Of a stretch of DNA of 64,000 nucleotides, positions 46,286 to 56,441 are shown piece after piece. The DNA is from Microbispora triticiradicis (lineage in GTDB: Bacteria > Actinomycetota > Actinomycetes > Streptosporangiales > Streptosporangiaceae). The DNA lies in contig QFZU02000101.1 in NCBI GenBank assembly GCA_003260025.2, positions 37,005 to 101,004 on the forward strand, written 5' to 3'. Positions within the stretch are counted from its first letter, which is position 1; each line of letters starts with the position of its first letter. The translations under genes were made by a program, and so were the position numbers. The notes beneath the pieces are model-generated. The model made no database searches and was not told the DNA's origin. It worked only from the letters and a program-made list of their open reading frames with translations.

Positions 46286-46651
46286 GTGAGCCCCGTCCGC
46301 AGCTGTTCCCGTACCGCCTGCAGGCAGCCTGCCGTCTTCACACTCACGTATGTCTACGCCGACTCGACCGCCGTACTCGGCCCTCTGGCGACGTACGTCG
46401 AGCCCCATTGCTACGACCTGTGCGCGGAGCACGCGGAACGGCTCACCGCGCCCAGGGGCTGGGAGGTCGTGCGCCTTCCTTCCGAGGCCGCGTCCCCGAG
46501 CGGAGACGACCTGGAGGCCCTGGCGAACGCGGTCCGCGAGGCCGCCCGCCCCGCCCCCGCTGCGGGAGAGCCGGTCGGCCAGGCGGTCGAGGTGGGACGC
46601 CGGGGCCATCTGCGCGTGCTCAAGTCGGCACAGCCCAATCGGGAGCGCTGA
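46286..46651 (+). CDS. DUF3499 family protein
   Basis: The protein is 121 residues. It has CSRTAC near the N terminus and CYDLCAEHAERLTAPRGWEVVRL, so four cysteines and a histidine could bind a metal ion. This is the actinobacteria-specific DUF3499 family, whose role is unknown. The GTG at 46286 matches the family start. It precedes the phosphomannomutase gene by about 120 bp, as in many actinomycetes. Confidence 0.9.
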   Translation: MSPVRSCSRTACRQPAVFTLTYVYADSTAVLGPLATYVEPHCYDLCAEHAERLTAPRGWEVVRLPSEAASPSGDDLEALANAVREAARPAPAAGEPVGQAVEVGRRGHLRVLKSAQPNRER

Positions 46652-46655
46652 GGAA

Positions 46656-46687
46656 GCGCGATCAGACCCCGCGCGACGAGATCGCGC
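46656..46687 (+). terminator. Weak hairpin after the DUF3499 gene
   Basis: GCGCGATC (46656-46663) pairs with GATCGCGC (46680-46687) across a 16-base loop, five bases after the stop codon. The long loop makes it a weaker candidate than the other hairpins listed. Confidence 0.3.
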
Positions 46688-46771
46688 GCACCGCGTTGGA
46701 TCGCCCGTTGTGGGGGCAATCAGGCGCTATAGGCTCAGGTGCGAAGACTTAACGACTTTTAGGGGCGTGCA

Positions 46772-48127
46772 GTGGCCGACCTCAGCAGAATCTTCAAGGC
46801 GTACGACGTGCGCGGTGTGGTGCCCGACGAGCTCGACGAGGAGATCGCGGAGGCCGTAGGGGCGGCGTTCGTGGAGCTGACCGGTGCGACGTCGGTGGTG
46901 ATGGCTCACGACATGCGCACCTCCTCCGGCCCGCTGGCCGCGGCGTTCGCGCGGGGCGCGACCTCCCGGGGCGCCGACGTCGTCAACGCCGGCCTCGGCT
47001 CGACCGACATGCTCTACTACGCCAGCGGCAGCCTGAACCTGCCGGGCGTGATGTTCACCGCGAGCCACAACCCGGCCAAGTACAACGGCATGAAGATGTG
47101 CCGCGCCGGAGCCGTTCCCGTGGGCACCGACACCGGGCTGCTGGAGATCCGTGACCGCGCGGCCGAGTTGCTCGACAGCGGGCTGGGCGGCACTCCCGGC
47201 GCGGGCACGGTGACGGAACGCAACCTGCTGGAGGGTTACGCCGCCCACCTCAAGACCCTGGTCGACCTGTCGGGCATCCGCCCGCTGAAGGTGGTCGTCG
47301 ACGCCGGCAACGGGATGGGCGGCTACACGGTCCCCGAGGTATTCAAGGGCCTGCCGATCGAGCTGACCCCGCTCTACTTCGAGCTCGACGGCAGCTTCCC
47401 CAACCACGAGGCCAACCCGATCGAGCCGGAGAACCTGCGCGACCTGCAGAAGGCGGTCGTCTCGCAGGGCGCCGACATCGGCATCGCCTTCGACGGCGAC
47501 GCCGACCGCTGCTGGGTCATCGACGAGCGGGGCGAGTCGGTGCCGCCGTCCACGATCACCGCGCTGGTCGCGGTGCGCGAGCTGGCCAAGGACCCCGGCG
47601 CCACGGTCATCCACAACCTGATCACGTCGAAGGGCGTGCCGGAGATCGTCGCCGAGCACGGCGGCAGGCCGGTCCGCACCCGCGTCGGCCACTCGTTCAT
47701 CAAGGCCGAGATGGCCCGCACCGGCGCGGTCTTCGGCGGCGAGCACTCCGCCCACTACTACTTCCGCGACTTCTGGTTCGCCGACTCCGGCATGCTGGCC
47801 GCGCTGCACGTGCTGGCCGCGCTGGGCGAGCAGGACCGGCCGCTCTCGGAGGTGCTCTCGCGCTACTCGCGTTACGCCGCCTCCGGAGAGATCAACAGCA
47901 GGGTCGAGGACCAGGCGGCGGCCCTGGCCCGCGTACGGGAGACCTTCGCGGCGCGGGAGGGTGTTACCTTCGACGAGCTGGACGGACTCACCGTCAGCGG
48001 TCCGGACTGGTGGTTCAACCTGCGTCCGTCGAACACCGAGCCGCTGCTGCGGCTCAACGCGGAGGCCTCGGACGAGGAGAAGGTCGCCGCCGTCCGCGAC
48101 GAAGTGCTCGCCGTCGTAAGGAGCTGA
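46772..48127 (+). CDS. manB: Phosphomannomutase/phosphoglucomutase
   Basis: The protein is 451 residues of the alpha-D-phosphohexomutase family. It interconverts mannose-6-phosphate and mannose-1-phosphate. All four family motifs are present: the phosphoserine loop TASHNPAKYNGMK, the metal loop DGDADRCWV, the sugar-binding loop GEHSAHYYF, and the phosphate-binding loop RPSNTEPLLRL. The GEHSAHYYF form suits mannose as well as glucose phosphates. The GTG start has AGGGGC upstream. It leads an operon with the Trm112-like protein and the SIS isomerase, and its product is the substrate of ManC. Confidence 0.95.
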   Translation: MADLSRIFKAYDVRGVVPDELDEEIAEAVGAAFVELTGATSVVMAHDMRTSSGPLAAAFARGATSRGADVVNAGLGSTDMLYYASGSLNLPGVMFTASHNPAKYNGMKMCRAGAVPVGTDTGLLEIRDRAAELLDSGLGGTPGAGTVTERNLLEGYAAHLKTLVDLSGIRPLKVVVDAGNGMGGYTVPEVFKGLPIELTPLYFELDGSFPNHEANPIEPENLRDLQKAVVSQGADIGIAFDGDADRCWVIDERGESVPPSTITALVAVRELAKDPGATVIHNLITSKGVPEIVAEHGGRPVRTRVGHSFIKAEMARTGAVFGGEHSAHYYFRDFWFADSGMLAALHVLAALGEQDRPLSEVLSRYSRYAASGEINSRVEDQAAALARVRETFAAREGVTFDELDGLTVSGPDWWFNLRPSNTEPLLRLNAEASDEEKVAAVRDEVLAVVRS

Positions 48128-48131
48128 CGAG

Positions 48132-48305
48132 TTGAAGATCGACGACTGGCTGCTGGACATCCTCGCGTGCCCGGCGTGCAAGTCCCCCCTCCGCGCGGTG
48201 CCGGAGGCGGACGAGCTGGCGTGCTCCTCCGAGTCGTGCGGCCTGGTCTATCCGGTGCGTGACGACATCCCGGTCCTCCTCGTCGACGAGGCCCGCCGGG
48301 CATGA
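48132..48305 (+). CDS. Trm112 family zinc-binding protein
   Basis: This small protein has 57 residues. It begins KIDDWLLDILACPACKSPL and contains ELACSSESCGLVYPVRDDIPVLL, the layout of Trm112 proteins, with CPXC and a second Cys pair for zinc. Such proteins often sit beside sugar-phosphate genes in actinomycetes and may stabilise partner enzymes such as methyltransferases. The TTG start lies four bases after the stop of the phosphomannomutase, and its stop overlaps the ATG of the next gene (ATGA). Confidence 0.9.
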   Translation: MKIDDWLLDILACPACKSPLRAVPEADELACSSESCGLVYPVRDDIPVLLVDEARRA

Positions 48306-49447
48306 CCGGCGCCGGTGGGGCCCGGTTCGAGCCCGACCGGCTCGACGACCAGGCGTACCTGGTGGAGGGCGACCCCTCCGGAATGCTCCGCACGGTGGCC
48401 TCCTCGGCCGCCGAGGTACGCACGGCGTACCGGGCGGCCGTGGAGAGCGGCCTCGCGCGGATCGGCCGCGACGGACGTCCGCGGGCGATCGTGGTGGCGG
48501 GCATGGGCGCGAGCGGGCTCGCCGGCGAGGTGCTCGAAGCACTGTGCCGGTACGGAGCCCCGGGTCCGGTCGTGACGGTGCGCGGCTACCGGCTGCCCGG
48601 CTGGGTCGGCGCCGCCGATCTCGTCGTGGCCGTCTCCCGCTCGGGGACGACCGAGGAGACCGTCGCCGTGACCGCCGAGGCCGTACGGCGCGGCTGCGGG
48701 CTCGTCGGCGTGGGCGCGCCTGACACGCCGCTGGCGGCCCTGGTCGCGCGGGCCGGCGGGCCGTACGTGCCGGTCGGCGGGGTGGCCGGGCGGCCCGAGG
48801 CGACCCTGTGGTCGCTGATGGTGCCGCCGATCCTGGCGGCGGCGGCGTTCGGGCTGGTCTCGGTGGACGAGGACGAGTTCGAGTCGGTCGCGAGGCGGCT
48901 GGAGGACCTCGCGCACCGCTGCCGCCCGTCGAGCGAGTCGTTCATCAACCCCGGCAAGACGCTGGCCATGGAACTGGCCGGCACGGTCCCGGTCGTCTGG
49001 GGCACCTCTCCGATGGCCGCGGTGGCGGCCCACCTCCTGGCCGCCCGGCTCGGCGCGTACGCGGGATATCCCGCGATCTGGGGTGAGTTGCCCGAGGCGG
49101 CGCACAACCAGATCGGGACGTTCGACGGTCCCCTCGCCGGGCGTGACATCTTCGCCGACCCGTTCGCCGACGAGCCGGGAGGCGGCCCGCGGCTTCGCCT
49201 GTTCCTGCTGCGTGACGTGGAGGAACACCCGCAGGTGACCAGGTCCCGCACCGCCGCCGTACGGATGGCCGAGGACCGCGGGGTTCCGGTGTCGGAGATC
49301 ACGGCCGACGGCGTGCGCCCGCTGGAGCGGCTCGCCGCCCTGGCCGGGTTGGTCGACTACGCGACTGTCTACCTTGCTCTCGGGTACGGGATCGACCCGG
49401 CGTCGGTGGCCGTATCCACGGAACTCCGAGCCCGGATTTCCCAATAG
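48302..49447 (+). CDS. SIS-domain sugar-phosphate isomerase (mannose-6-phosphate/glucose-6-phosphate type)
   Basis: The protein is 381 residues. It has two SIS domains: the first with VVAGMGASGLAGEVLEAL and VVAVSRSGTTEETVAV, and the second with the catalytic-type Glu/His motif WGELPEAAHNQIGTF. It resembles bifunctional phosphoglucose/phosphomannose isomerases. It would link fructose-6-phosphate to mannose-6-phosphate and so feed the mutase in the same operon. It overlaps the Trm112-like gene by four bases. Confidence 0.88.
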   Translation: MTGAGGARFEPDRLDDQAYLVEGDPSGMLRTVASSAAEVRTAYRAAVESGLARIGRDGRPRAIVVAGMGASGLAGEVLEALCRYGAPGPVVTVRGYRLPGWVGAADLVVAVSRSGTTEETVAVTAEAVRRGCGLVGVGAPDTPLAALVARAGGPYVPVGGVAGRPEATLWSLMVPPILAAAAFGLVSVDEDEFESVARRLEDLAHRCRPSSESFINPGKTLAMELAGTVPVVWGTSPMAAVAAHLLAARLGAYAGYPAIWGELPEAAHNQIGTFDGPLAGRDIFADPFADEPGGGPRLRLFLLRDVEEHPQVTRSRTAAVRMAEDRGVPVSEITADGVRPLERLAALAGLVDYATVYLALGYGIDPASVAVSTELRARISQ

Positions 49448-49490
49448 GGGCACTAGGATCGCTTCGGCCGGTAGATATGAGGAGTTCAAC

Positions 49491-50432
49491 GTGAGTGCGG
49501 GTGGCGGTACCAAGGCGATCCTCGCGGCGCTCGGCGCCAACATGGCGATCGCTGTGGCGAAGTTCGTGGCGTTCCTCTTCACCGGGTCGTCGTCCATGCT
49601 CGCCGAGTCGGTCCACTCCGTGGCCGACTCCGGCAACCAGGCGCTGCTGATGCTGGGCGGCAAGCGGGCGGCCAAGCGGAGCACCCGCAAGCACCCGTTC
49701 GGCTACGGGCGCGAGCGGTACTTCTACGCGTTCGTCGTGGCGGTGGTGCTGTTCACGATCGGTGCCCTGTTCTCGCTGTACGAGGGCTGGCACAAGATCG
49801 CCGACCCGCATCCGGTGGAGTCGCCGCAGTGGGCGTTCGGCGTGCTGATCTTCGCGATCGTCGCCGAGGGGTTCTCGTTCCGCACGGCGATCAGGGAGTC
49901 GAGGGAGCACAAGGGCAAGGAGTCCTGGGTGTCCTTCATCCGCCGGGCCAAGGCGCCCGAGCTGCCCGTCGTGCTGCTGGAGGACTTCGGCGCGCTGCTC
50001 GGCCTGATCTTCGCGCTGTTCGGCGTCGCGATGGCGGTGATCACCGGCAACGGCATGTGGGACGGCGTGGGCAGCCTCGTGATCGGCCTGCTGCTCGCGG
50101 TGATCGCGGTCATCCTGGCCGTCGAGACCAAGTCGCTGCTGATCGGCGAGAGCGCCACTCCCGAGATGGAGAAGAAGATCTGCGCGGCGCTCGAGTCGGC
50201 TCCCGAGGTCAGCCGGGTGATCCACCTGCGCACCCTGCACCTCGGCCCCGAGGAGCTGCTGGTCGCCGCCAAGATCGCGGTCGAGCACGACGACACCGCG
50301 AGCGAGGTGGCCCGCGGCATCGACGAGGCTGAACGGCGCATCCGCGAGGCCGTGCCGATGGCCCGCGTGATCTACCTGGAGCCGGACCTCTACCGGGCCG
50401 ACGCCGCCTCGGCGCAGCCCGCCGGCGCGTGA
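49491..50432 (+). CDS. Cation diffusion facilitator family transporter
   Basis: The protein is 313 residues with about six membrane helices and a cytoplasmic C-terminal domain. Helix II carries AESVHSVADSGNQALL (the HXXXD metal site), and a later helix carries LLEDFGALLGL. Residues from about 205 form the regulatory domain (EMEKKICAALESAPEV). CDF proteins export Zn, Fe, Mn or Co in exchange for protons. The GTG at 49491 has GAGGAG six bases upstream; earlier in-frame starts lie inside the SIS gene. Confidence 0.92.
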   Translation: MSAGGGTKAILAALGANMAIAVAKFVAFLFTGSSSMLAESVHSVADSGNQALLMLGGKRAAKRSTRKHPFGYGRERYFYAFVVAVVLFTIGALFSLYEGWHKIADPHPVESPQWAFGVLIFAIVAEGFSFRTAIRESREHKGKESWVSFIRRAKAPELPVVLLEDFGALLGLIFALFGVAMAVITGNGMWDGVGSLVIGLLLAVIAVILAVETKSLLIGESATPEMEKKICAALESAPEVSRVIHLRTLHLGPEELLVAAKIAVEHDDTASEVARGIDEAERRIREAVPMARVIYLEPDLYRADAASAQPAGA

Positions 50433-50508
50433 TCGTCTTTTCGCCCGGTCACTTTCCCACTGCGCACCGTGATTGAAATGTGATCCTGAGTCACTTCAAC
50501 CTCTGTGG

Positions 50509-50520
50509 TACCGATCGGTA
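50509..50520. promoter_or_regulatory. Perfect 12-bp palindrome upstream of the DUF6230 gene
   Basis: TACCGATCGGTA is a perfect palindrome 45 bp before the DUF6230 start. It resembles sites bound by TetR-type repressors. An imperfect inverted repeat with TTGAA/TTCAA ends (50473-50499) lies just upstream. No TetR gene is present in the window, so the regulator would be elsewhere. Confidence 0.5.
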
Positions 50521-50565
50521 ACTTTACATAGGCATCCGACCGGTTCCCCCCTCCGGAGGTGACTC

Positions 50566-51162
50566 ATGATTCAGCAGGGACGCGTGCGCTGGAAACGGTT
50601 CGCGCTCGTCTTCGTACCCGCGCTCGCGGTCGCCTCCGTGCTCGTCGGCGCGACCGCCCAGGGCGCCATCGGCGCATCGTTCGTGGTATCGGGCGACACG
50701 TTCAAGGTCTCCGCCGACAAGCTGCAGGGCCAGGGCTTCGTGCAGTACGGCAGCGTCACCGAGAACAAGAAGGGCCAGAAGATCCCCGTCGCGGTCTCCG
50801 GCATCCGGAAGGCCACCCTGACGAACATGTGCCAGACCGTCCTGATGAAGTCGCCGGTCGGCGCCGTGACGCTCCGGATCACCGCAGGGACCGGCAAGGA
50901 CCCGGTGACCGCCGAGAACATGATCGTCGACGCCTCCCAGATCCAGGGCAACGCGGTCTTCACCGACATCGAGGCCGGCCGTGACGCCAGCACGCTCGAC
51001 CAGGTGCCGGAGGCGCAGGGCGCCGCGGGCATGTTCGGCCAGCAGGCGAGCGCGGTCTCCATCGAGAACTTCCGGCAGGTCTCCTGGTCGGTCAACGCGG
51101 CGACCTTCAAGCTGCCGGGGCTGAAGCTGACCGTCGAACCCGGCGAGCACGAGTGCTTCTGA
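50566..51162 (+). CDS. DUF6230 family exported protein
   Basis: The protein is 198 residues. It has an N-terminal signal or anchor (FALVFVPALAVASVLVGATA) and a beta-rich exported part (FVVSGDTFKVSADKLQGQGF, then NMIVDASQIQGNAVFTDIEAG). The sequence matches DUF6230, often annotated cholesterol esterase without proof. ATG 50566 has GGAGGTG at good spacing. It is followed 34 bp later by a DUF6114 gene, a conserved pair in sporulating actinomycetes. The function is unknown; a role at the cell envelope is likely. Confidence 0.88.
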   Translation: MIQQGRVRWKRFALVFVPALAVASVLVGATAQGAIGASFVVSGDTFKVSADKLQGQGFVQYGSVTENKKGQKIPVAVSGIRKATLTNMCQTVLMKSPVGAVTLRITAGTGKDPVTAENMIVDASQIQGNAVFTDIEAGRDASTLDQVPEAQGAAGMFGQQASAVSIENFRQVSWSVNAATFKLPGLKLTVEPGEHECF

Positions 51163-51196
51163 TGCGGAGGCCGGTCGAACTCCCCGGCGGGCGGCG

Positions 51197-53017
51197 ATGA
51201 ACGGATCCTGGCGGCGGTCCAGGCCATTCTGGGGCGGCCTGCTCGTGCTGGCCGCGGGCCTGGAACTGCTGAGCATCCCGTTCGTGACGAAGGCCCTGCC
51301 GCTCGTCATCCAGTCGGGCACGGTCGGGGCCACCTACCTCGTCGCGCTCGTGCTGGTCATCCTGGGCCTGATGATCTGGCTCCAGCCCGGCCAGCGGGCC
51401 TTCCTCGGCGTGGTCGCCGTGCTGGTCTCGATCGCGTCGTTCGTCTACGCCAACCTGGGCGGCTTCCTGATCGGCATGCTGCTCGGCCTCGTGGGAGGCG
51501 CGCTCGCGGTCGCCTGGGCTCCGGGGGAGACGGCCCCCCGCGTCTCCGGAACCGACGCCGAGCCCTCCGGCGCGGCCGCCCCGCCCGCGTCCGCCGGCGG
51601 AGAGATCACCTTCACCGCCCGCCGGGTGGTCGGCCGCGACGAGCACCTGCGGCCGGCGGACGTCCAAACCGGCCCACGGACCCAGCCCCAGCCGCCCGTC
51701 GCACAGGACGACTCGCGGACCGGCGCGCAGGCCGAAACGAGGACCCAGCCCCAGCCGCCCGCCGCCGAGCCCGGCCCGCGAACCGACACGTCGGCCCGGC
51801 CGGGGCTGCCCGCCGCGCCGCCCACCGGCGACGGCCCTCAGGTTCTCGTCGGCCGCGTCCGCCCCGCCTCCGGCCCGGAGGCCGGTGCGGGCAGCGGGTG
51901 CTCCGCGGGTTCCTCCTCTCCCGCCGCTGTCCCCGCCGATGACAGGCGGGCGGAGGAAACCAGGGCCCGCTCCGGCCCCGGGCACGCGGGCCCGGACAGC
52001 GGTCCAGGCGACAGTGCCTCGGACGGCGACAGCGGTGACGGGGGTGACGGTGGTGCGCGGGCGGGTGACGAAGGGAGCGGGGGTCCGGGTTCGGGTCCGG
52101 CGGGCAGGGCGCTGGCCATCGCGATGCTGCCCGTCCTCCTGGTGACGGGGACGGGCGTGCCACATGCGGACCCCGGCGTGTCCGCCCAGCGCGGCACCGT
52201 CTCCCGCACCGTGCCCGCTGCCGCTCACGGTGCGGTGCCCGCCGCCGCTTACGGCGCTGTTCCCGCTGTCGCCCCCAAGGGCGTACACAACGCCGTCTCC
52301 CGCGCCGCTCCCGCGGCCGCTCGGGGCGCGGTGCCCGAAGCCGGACACCGGGGCGGGTCCGACTCGATTGCTCGCGCGGTGCCGAGCCTGCTTCCCGGTG
52401 CCGTGCCCAGCGCCGTCTCCGACGTCGTCCCGGACGTCGTGCCCACGGTCGTGCCCACCGACCTGCCGGGAGCCCTGGGATCGGCGAACCCGCTGGCCCC
52501 CCTCACCGGGGGGCGGTCCCGCTCGCCCGGCGCGTCGCCGTCCCCGGGCGAGGACGACCAGGAGGGCCAGGGCCCGCCCTCCGGATCCGCGGGCGGTCAG
52601 GCGAGGGTGGCGGTCGAGCCGGCCGCCGTCCGCGCCCCCTCCCTCACCATGACCGGCATGAAGTTCACCGGGGTCGTGGAGATGCCCACCGCGACCGGCA
52701 CGGTCAAGATGCTCCGCTTCACCATGCACAAGGCCGTGCTGGAGCGGCCCGTGCAGACCATGGGCTCGACGACCCTGGTCGGCAGCACCTTCACCTTCGA
52801 GGGCAACGTCGTGATCTGCACGACGAAGATGACCGCGAAGCTCCTCGGCGTGCCCCAGCAGTTCACCGCCGAGCACCCGAACATCCTGGTCCGGGCGCTC
52901 AAGCTGGTGCCGTCCCTGAACGTCCCGCTGACGATGACCGACGTCGTCAGCGAGCAGCCGTACGTCACGGCCGACTCCCTGCGCGCGGACGATCTGCACC
53001 TGGTGGTCGGCGCCTGA
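51197..53017 (+). CDS. DUF6114 domain membrane protein with long exported region
   Basis: The protein is 606 residues. The first 115 residues hold four membrane helices of the DUF6114 type (WGGLLVLAAGLELLSIPF, TYLVALVLVILGLMIWL, FLGVVAVLVSIASFVYANLG, LIGMLLGLVGGALAVAW). A long Pro/Ala/Gly/Arg-rich region follows, with one more hydrophobic helix near residue 310 and a stretch of Ala/Val/Pro repeats (AAHGAVPAAAYGAVPA). The final 130 residues (from about LTMTGMKFTGVVEMPTATG) are folded and resemble the exported part of the DUF6230 protein. This is longer than typical DUF6114 proteins, suggesting fusion of the DUF6114 module with a DUF6230-like one. Confidence 0.85.
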   Translation: MNGSWRRSRPFWGGLLVLAAGLELLSIPFVTKALPLVIQSGTVGATYLVALVLVILGLMIWLQPGQRAFLGVVAVLVSIASFVYANLGGFLIGMLLGLVGGALAVAWAPGETAPRVSGTDAEPSGAAAPPASAGGEITFTARRVVGRDEHLRPADVQTGPRTQPQPPVAQDDSRTGAQAETRTQPQPPAAEPGPRTDTSARPGLPAAPPTGDGPQVLVGRVRPASGPEAGAGSGCSAGSSSPAAVPADDRRAEETRARSGPGHAGPDSGPGDSASDGDSGDGGDGGARAGDEGSGGPGSGPAGRALAIAMLPVLLVTGTGVPHADPGVSAQRGTVSRTVPAAAHGAVPAAAYGAVPAVAPKGVHNAVSRAAPAAARGAVPEAGHRGGSDSIARAVPSLLPGAVPSAVSDVVPDVVPTVVPTDLPGALGSANPLAPLTGGRSRSPGASPSPGEDDQEGQGPPSGSAGGQARVAVEPAAVRAPSLTMTGMKFTGVVEMPTATGTVKMLRFTMHKAVLERPVQTMGSTTLVGSTFTFEGNVVICTTKMTAKLLGVPQQFTAEHPNILVRALKLVPSLNVPLTMTDVVSEQPYVTADSLRADDLHLVVGA

Positions 53018-53073
53018 GCCGCCGGTACTGAGCCGCCGCCACTGGGCCGCCGCCACTGGGCCGCCGGTGCCGG
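53018..53073. repeat. Four 14-bp tandem units between convergent genes
   Basis: Units of GCCGCCGCCACTGG or close variants follow directly behind the DUF6114 stop and end just before the end of the MerR gene. The middle two are identical. No coding role is likely, since the period is not a multiple of three and the first unit contains a stop. Confidence 0.65.
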
Positions 53074-53075
53074 AG

Positions 53076-53411
53076 TCAGCGGTGCCGCAGCAGCCGCAGG
53101 GCCTTCTCCTTCTCGAAGTCCAGCGCCCGGCGCGGCGCCTGGATGCGGCCGATGCGCACGCCGAGGTCCCGTACGGCCTGGGCCACCGCGGGCTCGGACA
53201 GCGCCCGGAGCGCGAAGGCCAGTTCCGCCGGCGAGACGTCGAAGCGGCGTTCCAGGTCCACCGCCTGCCGCACCGCCTCGATCTCGTCCGGGCCGAAGCG
53301 CCGGTGGGCGCCCCTGTCGCGTACGGGCGGCAGCAGGCCGAGCGCCTCCCGGTAGCGCAGCATGCGGGGGGACATGCCGAGCCGCCGTGCCGCCTCGGTG
53401 ATGCGCATCAT
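53076..53411 (-). CDS. MerR-family transcriptional regulator
   Basis: The protein is 111 residues. It begins with the winged-helix motif RITEAARRLGMSPRMLRYREALGLLPP and continues RRFGPDEIEAVRQAVDLERRF, as in MerR proteins. The C-terminal coil is short, and no cysteine ligand is present, so the effector is unlikely to be a thiol-bound metal. It is divergent from ahcY, with a 168-bp gap, which makes ahcY a plausible target. Confidence 0.88.
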   Translation of the reverse strand: MMRITEAARRLGMSPRMLRYREALGLLPPVRDRGAHRRFGPDEIEAVRQAVDLERRFDVSPAELAFALRALSEPAVAQAVRDLGVRIGRIQAPRRALDFEKEKALRLLRHR

Positions 53412-53579
53412 GCCTCCGGTCCACGTTCCCGGACCCCACGCTAGACAGTCCCGGAGCCTTCCGGCACCCGCGGACGACCGAATCTCACATTCTTGTGTCA
53501 GGTTTGTGCTCTCGCGTATGCGTCCCGAGTCCCGCGACGCCTAAACTCGCACCGACAGACAACGGAGAGGGACACACTC

Positions 53580-55007
<1,428 letters not shown>

Positions 55008-55016
55008 CGGCGGGAC

Positions 55017-55045
55017 GGCCGTGGGGGCGCCGCGCCCCCACGGCC
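55017..55045 (+). terminator. Strong hairpin between the two ahcY-type genes
   Basis: GGCCGTGGGGGCG (55017-55029) pairs perfectly with 55033-55045 across a 3-base loop, nine bases after the ahcY stop. Termination or attenuation before the second gene is likely. Confidence 0.7.
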
Positions 55046-55049
55046 CGTA

Positions 55050-55108
55050 CGAAAGCCCGCACGAAGGCTCGCAAGAAAGCCTGCACGAGAGCTTGCACGA
55101 AAGACGGA
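55050..55108. repeat. Degenerate 12-bp tandem repeats upstream of the short SAH hydrolase
   Basis: About five units related to ACGAAAGCCCGC follow head to tail (ACGAAGGCTCGC, AAGAAAGCCTGC, ACGAGAGCTTGC), ending at the ribosome site of the next gene. They may be part of a leader region or simply slippage products. Confidence 0.55.
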
Positions 55109-55116
55109 GGGCCGGC

Positions 55117-56361
55117 GTGATCCAGCCGGACATGGCCGAGGCCGGGGAGCGGCGCATCGAGTGGGCGGCCCGGTCGATGCCGGTCCTCCAGGCCATCGGC
55201 GCCGGGTTCGGCGCCGACCGGCCGCTCGACGGCCTGCGCATCGCCGCCTGCCTGCACGTGACGGCCGAGACGGCCGTGCTCATGGGGGCGCTGCGGCAGG
55301 GCGGAGCCGAGATCGCCCTGGCCGCCTCGAACCCCCTGTCCACGCAGGACGACGTCGCCGCGGCGCTGGGGGAGTACGGCATCGCCGTGCACGCCCGCGC
55401 CGGGGTGGACAGGGCGGCCTACTACCGGCACATCAACCAGGCGCTGGACATCGAGCCGCACGTCGTCCTCGACGACGGCTGCGACCTCGTCAACATCCTG
55501 CACACCGAGCGGGTCGGGCTTCTCGACGGCGTGATGGGCGGCTGCGAGGAGACCACCACCGGGATCATCCGGCTGCGTCAGATGGCCTCGGAGGGCGCGC
55601 TGCGCTTCCCGGTCGTCGCGGTCAACGACACCCGGACGAAGCGGATGTTCGACAACCGCTACGGCACCGGCCAGTCGACGCTCGACGGCATCATGCGCGC
55701 CACCAACGTGCTGCTCGCGGGCCGCACCGTCGTCGTCGCGGGCTTCGGTTTCTGCGGCAGGGGAGTCGCGGAGCGGGCCAAGGGCCTCGGCGCGCGGGTC
55801 GTCGTCACCGAGATCGACCCGGTCAAGGCCCTCGACGCCGCCCTGCAGGGCTACGACGTACGGCCGATGAGCCTGGCCGCCGAGATCGGCGACGTGTTCG
55901 TGACCGTCACCGGCAACCGCGACGTCATCCGCGCCGAGCACCTGGCCGTCATGAAGGACGGCGCCATCCTCGCGAACGCGGGCCACTTCGACGTCGAGAT
56001 CGACGTGCGGGCACTGGAGGGGATGGCCCGGGAGGTCCGCTTCGGCATCAGGCCCAACACCGACGAGTACGTCCTGGAGGACGGCCGCAGGCTGCTCCTG
56101 CTCGCCGAGGGCCGCCTGGTGAACCTGACCGCCGCCGAGGGCCACCCGGCCGCCGTGATGGACATGTCGTTCTCCGCCCAGGCCCTCACCGTGGCCTGGC
56201 TGGTCGAGGAGCCGTCCCGGCTGCCGCCCGGCGTCCACGACGTCCCGGCCGGCATCGACGTGGAGGTGGCCCGCCTGAAGCTCGCCGCCGCCGGGATCTC
56301 GATCGACGCGCTCACCGCCGAGCAGGAGAAGTATCTCCACTCCTGGCGGCTCGGGTCCTGA
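55117..56361 (+). CDS. Short S-adenosylhomocysteine hydrolase paralogue, archaeal/Thermotoga type
   Basis: The protein is 414 residues, about 60 shorter than AhcY. It opens with ERRIEWAARSMPVLQAIGAGF and has AACLHVTAETAVLMGAL, EETTTGIIRLRQM, RYGTGQSTLDGI and the NAD motif VVVAGFGFCGRGVAERA. It ends EKYLHSWRLGS, without the KPDHYRY tail of bacterial enzymes. This end and the short length match archaeal and Thermotoga enzymes; at least one archaeal member (from Methanocaldococcus jannaschii) prefers S-inosylhomocysteine. The GTG at 55117 has GGAGG six bases upstream. The substrate here is not certain; the B12/radical SAM gene next door could supply S-adenosylhomocysteine. Confidence 0.88.
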   Translation: MIQPDMAEAGERRIEWAARSMPVLQAIGAGFGADRPLDGLRIAACLHVTAETAVLMGALRQGGAEIALAASNPLSTQDDVAAALGEYGIAVHARAGVDRAAYYRHINQALDIEPHVVLDDGCDLVNILHTERVGLLDGVMGGCEETTTGIIRLRQMASEGALRFPVVAVNDTRTKRMFDNRYGTGQSTLDGIMRATNVLLAGRTVVVAGFGFCGRGVAERAKGLGARVVVTEIDPVKALDAALQGYDVRPMSLAAEIGDVFVTVTGNRDVIRAEHLAVMKDGAILANAGHFDVEIDVRALEGMAREVRFGIRPNTDEYVLEDGRRLLLLAEGRLVNLTAAEGHPAAVMDMSFSAQALTVAWLVEEPSRLPPGVHDVPAGIDVEVARLKLAAAGISIDALTAEQEKYLHSWRLGS

Positions 56362-56441
56362 CCCGCTCCCCGGACCGCCCGCGCCGCCTGGGGCGGGTCG
56401 CCCGGGCCCCTCTCAGGGCGCGCCGGCACTACCCTGCCAGG

